Origin: Spirochaetaceae bacterium | Lineage (GTDB): Bacteria > Spirochaetota > Spirochaetia > Treponematales > Treponemataceae | NCBI GenBank assembly: GCA_017618015.1 | Contig: JAFZVC010000097.1 | Coordinates: forward strand, 1 to 61,938 | Direction: 5' to 3' | DNA: 61,938 bases | Shown here: piece after piece, positions 8,381 to 16,682 of the stretch | Position numbering within the stretch: the stretch's first letter is position 1 | How the letters are laid out: every line of letters starts with the position of its first letter | The notes under the pieces: generated by a model | The model's input: only the letters and a program-made list of their open reading frames with translations | Databases searched by the model: none | What the model was told of the DNA's origin: nothing | Made by a program: the position numbers and the translations under genes

Positions 8381-9181
8381 TTATTTTTTAAGAAGCAGAA
8401 GCTCCGTTATCTTTGTGTTCTTTGGCAGATACATAGAAAAATCTGCCTTAATGGACATATTCTTGTTATCAAAAGAATCAACAGCATCTACGATACCACT
8501 CACTGTAAAAGGTTTGTCGCCGGTTATAAGCAAGAACCGCTCAAAGGATGGCGCATCATCAAGCTGATACGAATAATCAAGCGGAATCTCTCCGTTTGTC
8601 TCAAGAAGCGCGGACGTATAGCCGTACTCCGGATAATGCTGGGTCACAACCCCGTTTCCGTCAACAGATACAATCGCCCCGTACTTCGCGCCGGACGCAA
8701 TGTAGCTTATCTGGATTATATCGCCGGCAGAAACGCTGTCGCTGTCAGAAAGCTTAACTGCGTTGTCGCCCACTTTCTTGTAAAGATATATGCGCGATCC
8801 AACGCCTTTTGCACGGCTTTCGTCCGTCGCGCTTTCAAGCGTAACTCCGACAGCCTCTGACATTTTGGCGCTGCTTCCCTTTGTAACAAAAAACGGAATC
8901 ATAAGCGCAAGACAAAAGACTGCCGCACATGCAAGAATATGCTGGATGTTCCAGTTAAAGCGGTTTTTCGCAAATTTGGAGGTTGAAAGTTTTGCGGCAA
9001 CAGCTGACTGAACCATTGAAACCGGATATTGTGCAAGTATCTCCCTATCAGATTTTTCTAATGCGGAAAGTTCCTCAAAAAGATTTCCACCGTTCTGACC
9101 GTCAAAACCAAGTTTGGCGTATTCAGAAGCTGGCAGCTCCCCGGCTTTGATCTGCTCAAGAATTCTCGTTCTTTTTCCCAT
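8381..9181 (-). CDS. Membrane anti-sigma factor with DUF4384-like ectodomain
   Basis: A 266-residue protein. The ATG at 9181 is chosen because AGGAG lies just upstream, in the end of the sigma gene whose stop is 5 nt before it. Residues 1-80 are soluble and charged, 82-99 form one transmembrane helix, and 101-266 are extracytoplasmic. The ectodomain has the DUF4384 pattern (GAIVSVDGNGVVTQHYP, then a Phe-Glu-Arg-Phe-Leu-Leu strand), a domain often fused to caspase-like proteases. Position and topology fit an anti-sigma factor for the ECF sigma factor. No zinc motif (HXXXCXXC) is visible, so it is not a ZAS type. Binding of the sigma factor is inferred. Confidence 0.7.
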   Translation of the reverse strand: MGKRTRILEQIKAGELPASEYAKLGFDGQNGGNLFEELSALEKSDREILAQYPVSMVQSAVAAKLSTSKFAKNRFNWNIQHILACAAVFCLALMIPFFVTKGSSAKMSEAVGVTLESATDESRAKGVGSRIYLYKKVGDNAVKLSDSDSVSAGDIIQISYIASGAKYGAIVSVDGNGVVTQHYPEYGYTSALLETNGEIPLDYSYQLDDAPSFERFLLITGDKPFTVSGIVDAVDSFDNKNMSIKADFSMYLPKNTKITELLLLKK

Positions 9182-9186
9182 AGTAC

Positions 9187-9777
9187 CTATCTCCTGCCGG
9201 TATTCAAAAATCCTGAAAAGACAGCCATTACCATCGTTACGCACGCTATGGCTTTTTTTCTTAGCACAGAAAGTCTTTTCCGTACTCCGGACACCGACAT
9301 ATTCATTTTTTCAGCAGTTTCTTCAAGTGTGTATCCATCAACATAGTGAAGGACTGCCATCTCTTTTGTGTCATTCTTTGTTTCCGCAAAAATGACATCA
9401 AGAAGAGCCGATGTATCTGCCACCTCCTCGTGATTTGCCGTATTGTTATCGGCAATCTCAACGACAAGGTTTTCTATAGAAGGGCCAGTCCGTATTTTGT
9501 CTGCTCTTATTTTGTTCAGACACACACGGGTGGCGACTGTATAAAAAAGACTGGAACATACAGAGGACAGCGACGTTCGCTTTTCCAAAATACGAACGAA
9601 CACGTCCTGCATGGCGTCAAGAGCTTTTTCTTCATCTTTAAGCAAGAACCGACAGCGTCTAAGAACCATCGGTCCATATTTTTCATATAGTGCGGCGAAA
9701 TCGTTCATCGTGACTGAGGCCGCATTATTATTTTTTTTCATTGCGCAATGTTTTCCTGTTTTCATAAATTCAAACAC
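9187..9777 (-). CDS. ECF-type sigma-70 factor
   Basis: Up to 196 residues with both ECF regions: region 2 (FAALYEKYGPMVLRR, EKALDAMQDVFVRIL) and region 4 (AVLHYVDGYTLEETAEKMNMSVSGVRKRL). The start is uncertain: GTG at 9777, ATG at 9765 and ATG at 9741 are in frame, and only 9741 has an upstream AGGA, at long spacing. It begins an operon with the anti-sigma and caspase genes. The upstream gap has two copies of TTAAAAAGT (near 9787 and 9811), possibly part of an autoregulated promoter. It should direct RNA polymerase to an envelope-stress or caspase-linked regulon. Confidence 0.88.
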   Translation of the reverse strand: MFEFMKTGKHCAMKKNNNAASVTMNDFAALYEKYGPMVLRRCRFLLKDEEKALDAMQDVFVRILEKRTSLSSVCSSLFYTVATRVCLNKIRADKIRTGPSIENLVVEIADNNTANHEEVADTSALLDVIFAETKNDTKEMAVLHYVDGYTLEETAEKMNMSVSGVRKRLSVLRKKAIACVTMVMAVFSGFLNTGRR

Positions 9778-9870
9778 TAAGGGGATTAAAAAGTGTCACC
9801 AGTGCTACGTTAAAAAGTAGCGCAAAAAACAATAAATTTCCATTTATAAATAGTTGTTTTGTAAAAAATG

Positions 9871-9906
9871 AAAAAAAAGCCGCACTTCCCGAAAGAAATG
9901 CGGCTT
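9871..9906 (-). terminator. Rho-independent terminator of the lipoprotein gene
   Basis: On the minus strand GCCGCA...TGCGGC (arms 9899-9904 and 9879-9884) is followed by eight T. It lies 25 nt past the stop of the lipoprotein at 9931 and separates it from the sigma operon. Confidence 0.85.
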
Positions 9907-9930
9907 CCGCTCATACCGGAAACAGAAAGC

Positions 9931-10917
9931 TTACTCAGCAGCTGTCTCTGGATATACGATTGTCAAATCGTCTGAGTTACATGTCCAAAGTACTCTGAGG
10001 CAAGGAATAACACCCTGTATGGAATCGATAACCATATCAACTGCCTTATCCTCAAAATCGTACGCGTTGAGGTATGCGGCTGCATCAGCTGTATTAGTAA
10101 GGAACTCACTTCCAAAAAGGCTTGCCTTTGAATCGTGCTTGATGCGTTCATCGCCCTGTGGTGTCATCATATCACATACAGTTTCGCCTGTAGCGTTGTC
10201 GATAAGCTTGTAGTTTACGAGTGTTGAATACCACATATAAATGTCACCAGCCTGCTTCAGGTTTTTCTTGTTATCGTTATCCCAGTAATCTTTGAGGTAA
10301 CCATCGCCCTGATCGAACTCAACAACCTGATAAAGCTTTGTATTAAATGAATAGTAAACATCGAGCGTATAATCTGCAGCAGCAGGATCATCAGCGAGCA
10401 CGAATGTAGGAGCAAGAGTTTCTCCGCCAGGGACAAGCTTAGGAGCATATGGCCATACGTCAAAGTCAAAATCAGCAGGAGCTGTTGAATAAAGAGACTT
10501 ATTGTCGTCTGGATTCGGGAAGAAATATACACCCTTCTGTGTTGTCAGATAGTATTCAAGAACAGCCTCTGCCTGCTCCTGAAGGAAATCTGCTGTAACG
10601 CCACCTTTGCGGAAAGGAGAATCAGAAATAAGTCCGACTTTTGCTCCACCGTTAATAGAGAAATACTCTTCGTCCGTAACTTCGATGTAATCATTTGTAT
10701 ACGGCGTAGCAACCTCAGCATCCGTCTTGTTTTCCCAAAGGAGCTCAAAATTCGGGCGAACCTTTACATAAAGCGTTGAGCCTGCTGGAATGTTAGCAAT
10801 TGTCTCTGGCATTGTAAGATATTTCTTTGCAGAAAGTTCACCGTCCGTTTCGAGACAAGATGTGAACAGAAGCAAAGCTGCCATCAATACAGAAATCACT
10901 ACCAAGTGTTTTTTCAT
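9931..10917 (-). CDS. Lipoprotein of unknown function
   Basis: A 328-residue protein with a lipoprotein signal peptide (MKKHLVVISVLMAALLLFTSC, Cys21). The mature part is acidic and rich in Asp, Tyr and Thr, with no domain I recognise. A GGAGG site precedes the ATG, and a clear terminator follows. It stands alone between the sigma operon and ilvE. It is probably a periplasmic or surface lipoprotein. Confidence 0.78.
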   Translation of the reverse strand: MKKHLVVISVLMAALLLFTSCLETDGELSAKKYLTMPETIANIPAGSTLYVKVRPNFELLWENKTDAEVATPYTNDYIEVTDEEYFSINGGAKVGLISDSPFRKGGVTADFLQEQAEAVLEYYLTTQKGVYFFPNPDDNKSLYSTAPADFDFDVWPYAPKLVPGGETLAPTFVLADDPAAADYTLDVYYSFNTKLYQVVEFDQGDGYLKDYWDNDNKKNLKQAGDIYMWYSTLVNYKLIDNATGETVCDMMTPQGDERIKHDSKASLFGSEFLTNTADAAAYLNAYDFEDKAVDMVIDSIQGVIPCLRVLWTCNSDDLTIVYPETAAE

Positions 10918-11191
10918 TTTTTAACCTCCATAAAACATAAAAAAACTCTCTTCCTGTTGCAACAAAATTTTCCAACGCAACAGGTCTGTACTAAATATGA
11001 TAGCATAATACATTGCGAATAACACAAAAGTGTAAATTTTTTTTGGAAAAATTTAAGATAACGTTTAGTTTTCACTTCTACTTGCAAGAATTTTTAATAT
11101 GGTTTAAGATTATTAAGTATTAGTAAAGTCACTCGCGCGAAAAACACTGCATGACAGCAGAACATCGCGGTTTATCAATAGGAGGCAAATA

Positions 11192-12217
11192 ATGAGCAAT
11201 GTTAATCTCGACTGGTCAAATCTTTCTTTCGGCTATATAAAGACTGCAAAAAGATTCGTAGCAAACTTCAAAAATGGTGCATGGGACAACGGAGCACTTA
11301 CAGATGACGACAAAGTTGTGATTTCAGAATGTGCAGGTGTTCTTCAGTATGCGCAGACATGTTTTGAAGGACTTAAAGCATATACAACACAGGACGGAAA
11401 AATCGTAACATTCCGCCCGGACCTTAACGGTGAACGCATGGAAAACTCCTGCCGCCGCCTTGAAATGCCTGTTTTCCCAAAAGAAAGATTCATTCAGGCT
11501 GTTCTTGACGTAGTTAAGGCAAACATAGATTACGTTCCACCTTATGGAACAGGCGCAACGCTTTATATCCGCCCGTACATGTTCGGTTCAAGCCCGGTTA
11601 TCGGAGTAAAACCAGCTGACGAATATCAGTTCCGCATTCTTGTAACACCGGTTGGACCATATTTCAAAGGCGGCGTAAAACCGATTACAGTACGTCTTTC
11701 TGACCTTGACCGCGCTGCTCCTCACGGAACAGGTGATATCAAGGCTGGACTCAACTACGCAATGAGCCTTTACAATATCGTTGATGCTCACAAATGCGGT
11801 TTTGCCGAGAACATGTACACAGACCCGGCTACACATACTTACATTGAGGAAACTGGTGGAGCGAACATCCTTTTCGTAACAAAAGACGGAAAGCTCGTAA
11901 CGCCAAAATCAGACTCTATCCTTCCTTCAATCACACGCCGCTCTCTCCTTACAGTTGCAAAAGACTACTGCGGTATGGAAGTTGAGGAAAGAAAGATCAA
12001 CAAGAACGAACTCGCTGACTTCGTTGAGTGCGGTCTTTGCGGTACAGCGGCTGTTATCTCACCGATTGGAAAGATTAACGACCACGGCAAAGAAATCGTA
12101 TACAACGACGGCAAAGACGAGATGGGACCAGTTATGGCAAAGCTTTACGACACGCTCACCGGTATTCAGATGGGCCGCCTCGAAGCACCAAAAGGCTGGA
12201 TATACGAGATTAAATAA
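11192..12217 (+). CDS. ilvE: Branched-chain amino acid aminotransferase
   Basis: A 341-residue fold-type IV PLP aminotransferase. The PLP lysine is Lys184 in TGDIKAGLNYA, and EETGGANILFV is the conserved cofactor/phosphate segment. It interconverts Val, Leu and Ile with their keto acids, using glutamate/2-oxoglutarate. Length and sequence match the long BCAT2-type bacterial and eukaryotic enzymes. A strong AGGAGG site lies 8 nt before the ATG. It is monocistronic, with a long hairpin after the stop. Confidence 0.94.
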   Translation: MSNVNLDWSNLSFGYIKTAKRFVANFKNGAWDNGALTDDDKVVISECAGVLQYAQTCFEGLKAYTTQDGKIVTFRPDLNGERMENSCRRLEMPVFPKERFIQAVLDVVKANIDYVPPYGTGATLYIRPYMFGSSPVIGVKPADEYQFRILVTPVGPYFKGGVKPITVRLSDLDRAAPHGTGDIKAGLNYAMSLYNIVDAHKCGFAENMYTDPATHTYIEETGGANILFVTKDGKLVTPKSDSILPSITRRSLLTVAKDYCGMEVEERKINKNELADFVECGLCGTAAVISPIGKINDHGKEIVYNDGKDEMGPVMAKLYDTLTGIQMGRLEAPKGWIYEIK

Positions 12218-12252
12218 TTTGAGTTTCTGGGCGCACGGATGCGCGTGAACAC

Positions 12253-12308
12253 TGACGAGTTTTGTGCGACAAGGCAATGTCCTGTCACACAGAACTCATC
12301 ACGTTTTA
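12253..12308 (+). terminator. Long-stem hairpin between convergent ilvE and abiEii
   Basis: Arms at 12253-12271 and 12283-12301 pair over 19 bp with a few G-U pairs (TGACGAGTT pairs with AACTCATCA) and an 11-nt loop. TTTTATAT follows on the plus strand, so it should terminate ilvE. It also touches the end of the convergent abiEii gene. Confidence 0.6.
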
Positions 12309-13166
12309 TATCACCTCATATTGAATTTCATTTATTATTTCTTTAACAACTTTTACGACCTGATCATACGAAATATCTTTAGCATACGGGAACTTTTTCT
12401 GATATTTCTGCCATTGAATTCTTAAATCTTCACTATCTTCTATCATAGAAAGTCTTTTCCCCGCTTCTCGCTCAATTTCCTCTTTTGTACCACGATGAGA
12501 GGCAGTTGCAAATAAAGCCTTTTTTAAAGTTTCCTTGTTGTAATTCTGTGTTTTGGTTAGAACAAATACATCGTAAAAATCACGCGGGCGTGTATTCAAA
12601 ATACCACGAGTTATGATTGTCTCCAGTTTCTCAGCAAGGACAGTTTCAATGGGATAAGAACGGATTGGAATTTCAATATCATTTTGAAAAAGCCGTTTAT
12701 AACCATATTTTACTGGTTCAGGAGTTATCGTGTCTCCTGTTGAAATATCGATAGATAGCGGTGTTTCTATCGTCTCATATTTCGCATTTATTCTAAGACA
12801 GTAACCGCCGTACACATCATCTTTTCTAATTGGTGAAAGAGAAACAAAATCAAAAACTATTCCGTCATCAGCAGATATTGAAGCAATTTCCTTAAAAGCT
12901 TGTTGTATCTGCTCTTCTTTCAGCGGGAACCTGACAAGAGTTGTGTCCATATCCATTGTTGAGCGGATGTCTAATCCCACAATGGAACTTACCAATATTC
13001 CGCCTTTTATAATGAAATTTTCTGTATACTTCGAACGAGAAATTCTGTCCAAAAGGCATTCAAACATATAATTCTGCAAGACGACCTGTGCCAGAATACC
13101 GTGTTTCTTTGCATAATTGTTTATTTTTGAACGCAAACTCATAGTTTTAGGTGTTGGTGTTATCAA
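12306..13166 (-). CDS. abiEii: AbiEii-type nucleotidyltransferase toxin
   Basis: A 286-residue protein of the AbiEii/AbiGii family (DUF1814). The nucleotidyltransferase motifs are visible: FIIKGGILVSS near 47-57 and STMDMDTTL near 65-73 (D-x-D metal site). The Lys/Asp-rich motifs later in the family are also present (AEKLETIITRGI, RPRDFYDVFVL). The TTG start is supported by GGAGG 7 nt upstream and by a TTGA overlap with the AbiEi stop. Family members cause reversible growth arrest and abort phage infection, restrained by AbiEi. The motifs look intact. Confidence 0.87.
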   Translation of the reverse strand: MITPTPKTMSLRSKINNYAKKHGILAQVVLQNYMFECLLDRISRSKYTENFIIKGGILVSSIVGLDIRSTMDMDTTLVRFPLKEEQIQQAFKEIASISADDGIVFDFVSLSPIRKDDVYGGYCLRINAKYETIETPLSIDISTGDTITPEPVKYGYKRLFQNDIEIPIRSYPIETVLAEKLETIITRGILNTRPRDFYDVFVLTKTQNYNKETLKKALFATASHRGTKEEIEREAGKRLSMIEDSEDLRIQWQKYQKKFPYAKDISYDQVVKVVKEIINEIQYEVI

Positions 13167-13750
13167 AGAAGCACCTCCAGATATTGTTTGATCTGCGGAA
13201 GAACCGCAAACTTTCGCGCATACTCATATAGCCGGTACAAATCTTTTTTTGGGGATTTTGAATAATTCTTTATGGCAGAAATAACGGTTTCCTCATCAAG
13301 ACGATTACGGCTTCTTAAGATGTCGCAGATAGTGCGCTCCATGTTGTAGCAACGAACAGGATTGCCGAATGTTGTCCTGCGTTCTTCAAACCCCACTTCG
13401 TATAAATCTGGCTGAATATAGAAGCAAGCACATTCTTTTTTTATTGCAGGGGAAAGTGTCATATCAGAAGGTATTGTAACCGTCGCCAGAAAAGGTGTTC
13501 TGTCTGATAGTCCGTTCAGAAACAATGCACTTTCATGAGAAAACACAAGCGAATCGCTTCTTTGGTGCAAGACATATAAGGAATCGATAATTGTATCTGG
13601 AAGCGCATAAATTCCATGACAAACCCTGACAAGAGATTTTGCCGCTACATATTTTGATAGCATTGCTTTAGAAAAGCCCAGTGCTAGTACCTGGGAAGTT
13701 GATATGAGGTTTCCATTCTTTCTGGCGGCTTCAAAAATTTTCTCGTTCAT
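13163..13750 (-). CDS. abiEi: AbiEi-type antitoxin/repressor
   Basis: A 195-residue AbiEi protein. The N-terminal winged helix (STSQVLALGFSKAMLSKYVAAKSLVRVCHGIYALP) is followed by the AbiEi C-terminal domain (LVFSHESALFLNGLSDRTP, YNMERTICDILR). In type IV AbiE systems the winged helix represses the operon by binding inverted repeats upstream, and the C-terminal domain is needed for antitoxicity. A 14-bp perfect inverted repeat lies upstream at 13777-13824 and fits that operator. It overlaps the toxin gene by 4 bp. Confidence 0.87.
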   Translation of the reverse strand: MNEKIFEAARKNGNLISTSQVLALGFSKAMLSKYVAAKSLVRVCHGIYALPDTIIDSLYVLHQRSDSLVFSHESALFLNGLSDRTPFLATVTIPSDMTLSPAIKKECACFYIQPDLYEVGFEERRTTFGNPVRCYNMERTICDILRSRNRLDEETVISAIKNYSKSPKKDLYRLYEYARKFAVLPQIKQYLEVLL

Positions 13751-13776
13751 TCTTTTCTCTCTGTTTTGTCTTTGTG

Positions 13777-13824
13777 GTTTACTTTTATATTGATAATATA
13801 TCTTATTTCGATATAAAAGTAAAC
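13777..13824 (-). promoter_or_regulatory. abiE promoter/operator with perfect inverted repeat
   Basis: GTTTACTTTTATAT (13777-13790) is repeated as a perfect inverted copy at 13811-13824, separated by 20 bp. On the minus strand the distal arm supplies a -35-like TTTACT, and TATATT follows after 17 bp as -10, so a protein bound here would block transcription of abiEi-abiEii. Autorepression by AbiEi at inverted repeats is known for the family. Confidence 0.65.
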
Positions 13825-13891
13825 TTTAATCTCTGACATTTTGCAAATAAACTTCCAGGAACCTATAGTGAAAAATAGAAACTCAAGTATT

Positions 13892-16324
13892 TTATTTTAA
13901 GAATCCATATTCATATACTTGAGGTCTCAGTTTATCGGATAAAACAGAATATGCCCTTTCAAACTCATCAAATTTGATAGGGATATGTTCTCCATCTTCG
14001 TTATATTTCTTTATTGCCTGGCGAATTTGATACCAACCGACATCAGCCCGATTTAACTTGAATTCATCTCTTATAGCATGATTGAAATCAGTCTCAAAGA
14101 ATTTCTTCCAGATAATTTTACCTTGCTCCAAAACATCTGTAGCCTCTTTTGAAAATTGTTTATCTGCCATATACTGTATCATAAAGTCGCTCTCAAATCT
14201 GTCCGGTGCATTTACTTCTGCTTCTGTAAAAGGGATAAAATGATTAACAATACTCCACTTTTTACCGTTCCATTCCAAATCATCAGCACTCGCTGAAAGA
14301 TTTGCACCATTAAAAAGCATCCAGATCAAACAATCATCTTTGAATTCCTGTACCGTTACCCCGTCAGATTTAAACAATTCGTTTGGTTGTAAAAATTGGT
14401 CGCGATCATTTAGCCAAGTCGGAACTTGCATTTTTTCAACCGTAAACAAAATCGCACATTGCCACAAATTTTCTTCATTTACAAATATACCGTGTCCCAT
14501 TGAAGCTCCTGACGAAAGTAAAAATATATATTTCAAATGCTGAAAATCTGGACTTGTACACATATATGCGATAGCACCATCGCTCCATTTTGTCCCTCGC
14601 TGGTCCTTTCTGCTACCTTCAGGTGGAGTTACAGCATTAGTCAGCGGTACACATTCTTGTTCATTTGTTTTAGGACGTTCTATCCAGTTTGAAAGATATT
14701 CGTTTTCCGAGTACGAATAGAATTTCTTCTCTCCAATAGGATTCGCATTTTTATCATGAATTTCGCAGCTGATTTCTGCAGGGAATTTGAATAATTCGTT
14801 TTGGTTCGTTTTCCAAATAAGGAAACCTATAGGAAATTCGCCTTTCAAACCATCAAAGGCTTTGGAATGAACGATAAATCCGCCTAAATACTTAGCTTTC
14901 CAAACTTGACGGAATTTTTCTGTCGTCTGTGCATTAATATGCTTTAATTTGCTGAACATCGCAATCGTTGCATTGGGTAATTCTTTTGCAACTCTGGTTA
15001 CAAATTGCAAAAATAGTTCATTACTTGCCCTTCCGTATTCATTCATCCCAACTGCTGCCCATTTTGTTTTTGCGACACCTGCTTTATTTTCTTTCTTTGA
15101 ATCTTTAGCCGTATTGTCAGCATTCGTCGCTTCCGCATACGGAGGATTGATTAAAACCAATATCTTCTTTTTACCATTTTTTGCATCCTCAATTATTTTC
15201 TGTAGCCCCTGAGGAATTTTATTTGTCAATGAATAATCTATCTCACCATTATCTGTGATATCATCATTTAAATAATCATATTGAAATCTTTGTGCAGCAA
15301 CACAAGTTTTGGCGGCTTTCATAACATCTATATCAGCCTGATCTAATGTACTCATGTAAATGTTGCGAGGATTTGAATGTTTTGTTTCAAGATTTCCTAC
15401 ACCACAACACATATCCCAGACAATATAATCTTTTTGCCAGCCGTTACCGAGAGTTTTATTCAATAATTCATATGCCTTATCAACAACACGAAGTGGTGTA
15501 TAATATGCACCTTTGAAACTTCGTTCATCATACGGAATCAAACTGTCACGTCTTTCAAGAAGATAGTTCCTGTATTCTTCTTTCGGCGGTCTGTCATAAA
15601 TTGCCCAAAATTTTCTATAGCCTTCAACACTTCCTATTTCATATAATTTCCCATTAAGGCTGAATAACGGTTTTGTACCTCTGTGTAACAATTCTGCAGG
15701 AAGATTTTCATGTGTACTTACAGTACCATCGTTCATAATGTCCGCATAAAACAAAAGGGCATAATCTTCCTTGGCAACTCCTTTAATTTCCTTGCCAATT
15801 GCATCTACCCATTTATCAAATACTTGTTTCAAATTGTCTGGGGTAATTTGAGTTCTGATTATATCTCCATGCTCAATAGCATTGTGAACAGCTTCTATAA
15901 ACTCTTTTTCGTTATTCTGGATATTGTAAGAAACAAAATGTGTTCCAATAAACTGACTTACTTTATCCAATGCATCTTGCGTTACTTCACTTGCAGACTT
16001 TCCCCATTTGATTTTAATATTTTTATCGTTCAATAGCGGCAAAGCGACCTCTGTTTTCATCAATGCAGCTTTAACACTATCAATGACACATAGGAAAGGC
16101 GGTATATATTCCCCATCCTTGATAGCTTTATTCACATAAAACAATAATTGCGTAAACATTGCATAAGTTGAAATTTTGCTGCCGACCTTCGCCTCAAACC
16201 AAATTTCTTTTGTTTGTATGTCAATTAGGTTTTTCTGATAGCCTTTCAGCTTTAAGGCTTTGATATAAAGATCTTTTACATCTTCTTCGGAAGAAACTTT
16301 CTGTAACTCTTCATACAATGTCAT
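13892..16324 (-). CDS. DNA adenine methyltransferase with nuclease-like N-terminus (type IIG-like)
   Basis: An 810-residue protein. The N-terminal ~60 residues have a PD-(D/E)XK-like pattern (Asp35, then Glu44-Ala-Lys46 in IDIQTKEIWFEAK). Residues about 270-500 are a SAM-dependent methyltransferase with motif I DMCCGVGN (304-311) and catalytic NPPY (393-396), the gamma-class adenine type. The C-terminal ~300 residues may recognise the target. Cleavage, modification and specificity in one chain is the type IIG arrangement; a solitary methyltransferase is the alternative. There is no separate endonuclease or specificity gene nearby. It sits beside AbiE in a defence block. Confidence 0.75.
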   Translation of the reverse strand: MTLYEELQKVSSEEDVKDLYIKALKLKGYQKNLIDIQTKEIWFEAKVGSKISTYAMFTQLLFYVNKAIKDGEYIPPFLCVIDSVKAALMKTEVALPLLNDKNIKIKWGKSASEVTQDALDKVSQFIGTHFVSYNIQNNEKEFIEAVHNAIEHGDIIRTQITPDNLKQVFDKWVDAIGKEIKGVAKEDYALLFYADIMNDGTVSTHENLPAELLHRGTKPLFSLNGKLYEIGSVEGYRKFWAIYDRPPKEEYRNYLLERRDSLIPYDERSFKGAYYTPLRVVDKAYELLNKTLGNGWQKDYIVWDMCCGVGNLETKHSNPRNIYMSTLDQADIDVMKAAKTCVAAQRFQYDYLNDDITDNGEIDYSLTNKIPQGLQKIIEDAKNGKKKILVLINPPYAEATNADNTAKDSKKENKAGVAKTKWAAVGMNEYGRASNELFLQFVTRVAKELPNATIAMFSKLKHINAQTTEKFRQVWKAKYLGGFIVHSKAFDGLKGEFPIGFLIWKTNQNELFKFPAEISCEIHDKNANPIGEKKFYSYSENEYLSNWIERPKTNEQECVPLTNAVTPPEGSRKDQRGTKWSDGAIAYMCTSPDFQHLKYIFLLSSGASMGHGIFVNEENLWQCAILFTVEKMQVPTWLNDRDQFLQPNELFKSDGVTVQEFKDDCLIWMLFNGANLSASADDLEWNGKKWSIVNHFIPFTEAEVNAPDRFESDFMIQYMADKQFSKEATDVLEQGKIIWKKFFETDFNHAIRDEFKLNRADVGWYQIRQAIKKYNEDGEHIPIKFDEFERAYSVLSDKLRPQVYEYGFLK

Positions 16325-16488
16325 ATTATGTATTTCCTTGCTTTATAGTTTGTAGGCTAAGCGGTCGCCTGTTATAACAAAATTATATGACATAAAAGCA
16401 AGCAACGCAATGAAACGCTTTAAGAACGAAGAAAATCATCAACCAAAATAAATGTATTTTTTAAATAAAATTGTGGTATATTGTAATC

Positions 16489-16614
16489 ATGAACGCCACA
16501 AAACTTGCAACAGCTACTAGAATTCTCAAAAATGCAGACCGCTCAGAGGTGTATCTTTTCGGATCCCACGCGACACAACGTTGCGCCAACAACACTCACC
16601 GATTCTTTATCTAA
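16489..16614 (+). pseudogene. Truncated minimal nucleotidyltransferase (MntA/DUF family) fragment
   Basis: A 41-codon frame starting MNATKLATATRILKNADRSE and containing YLFGSHATQ, the beginning of the nucleotidyltransferase GS motif, then losing similarity and ending at a stop inside an inverted repeat. The downstream DXD half is missing. A TATATT box lies 6 nt before the ATG. It is most simply the surviving 5' end of an MNT antitoxin gene whose remainder and HepT partner were deleted. Confidence 0.6.
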
Positions 16615-16648
16615 ATCTCAAAAAAAATCGACATTTAGATAAAGAATC
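16601..16648. repeat. Perfect 16-bp inverted repeat
   Basis: GATTCTTTATCTAAAT at 16601-16616 is repeated in inverse at 16633-16648 with a 16-nt spacer containing eight A. It sits exactly where the truncated nucleotidyltransferase loses similarity and just upstream of the acetyltransferase. It could be a deletion scar, a mobile-element end or a weak terminator. Confidence 0.65.
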
Positions 16649-16682
16649 TTGCATTTTGACTGTAAACTGTTACACTTCCATT

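Noticed and set aside
16581..16682. Upstream TTG extension of the acetyltransferase
   Set aside because: It would run through the 16-bp inverted repeat and overlap the broken nucleotidyltransferase; the encoded residues do not resemble a GNAT N-terminus.
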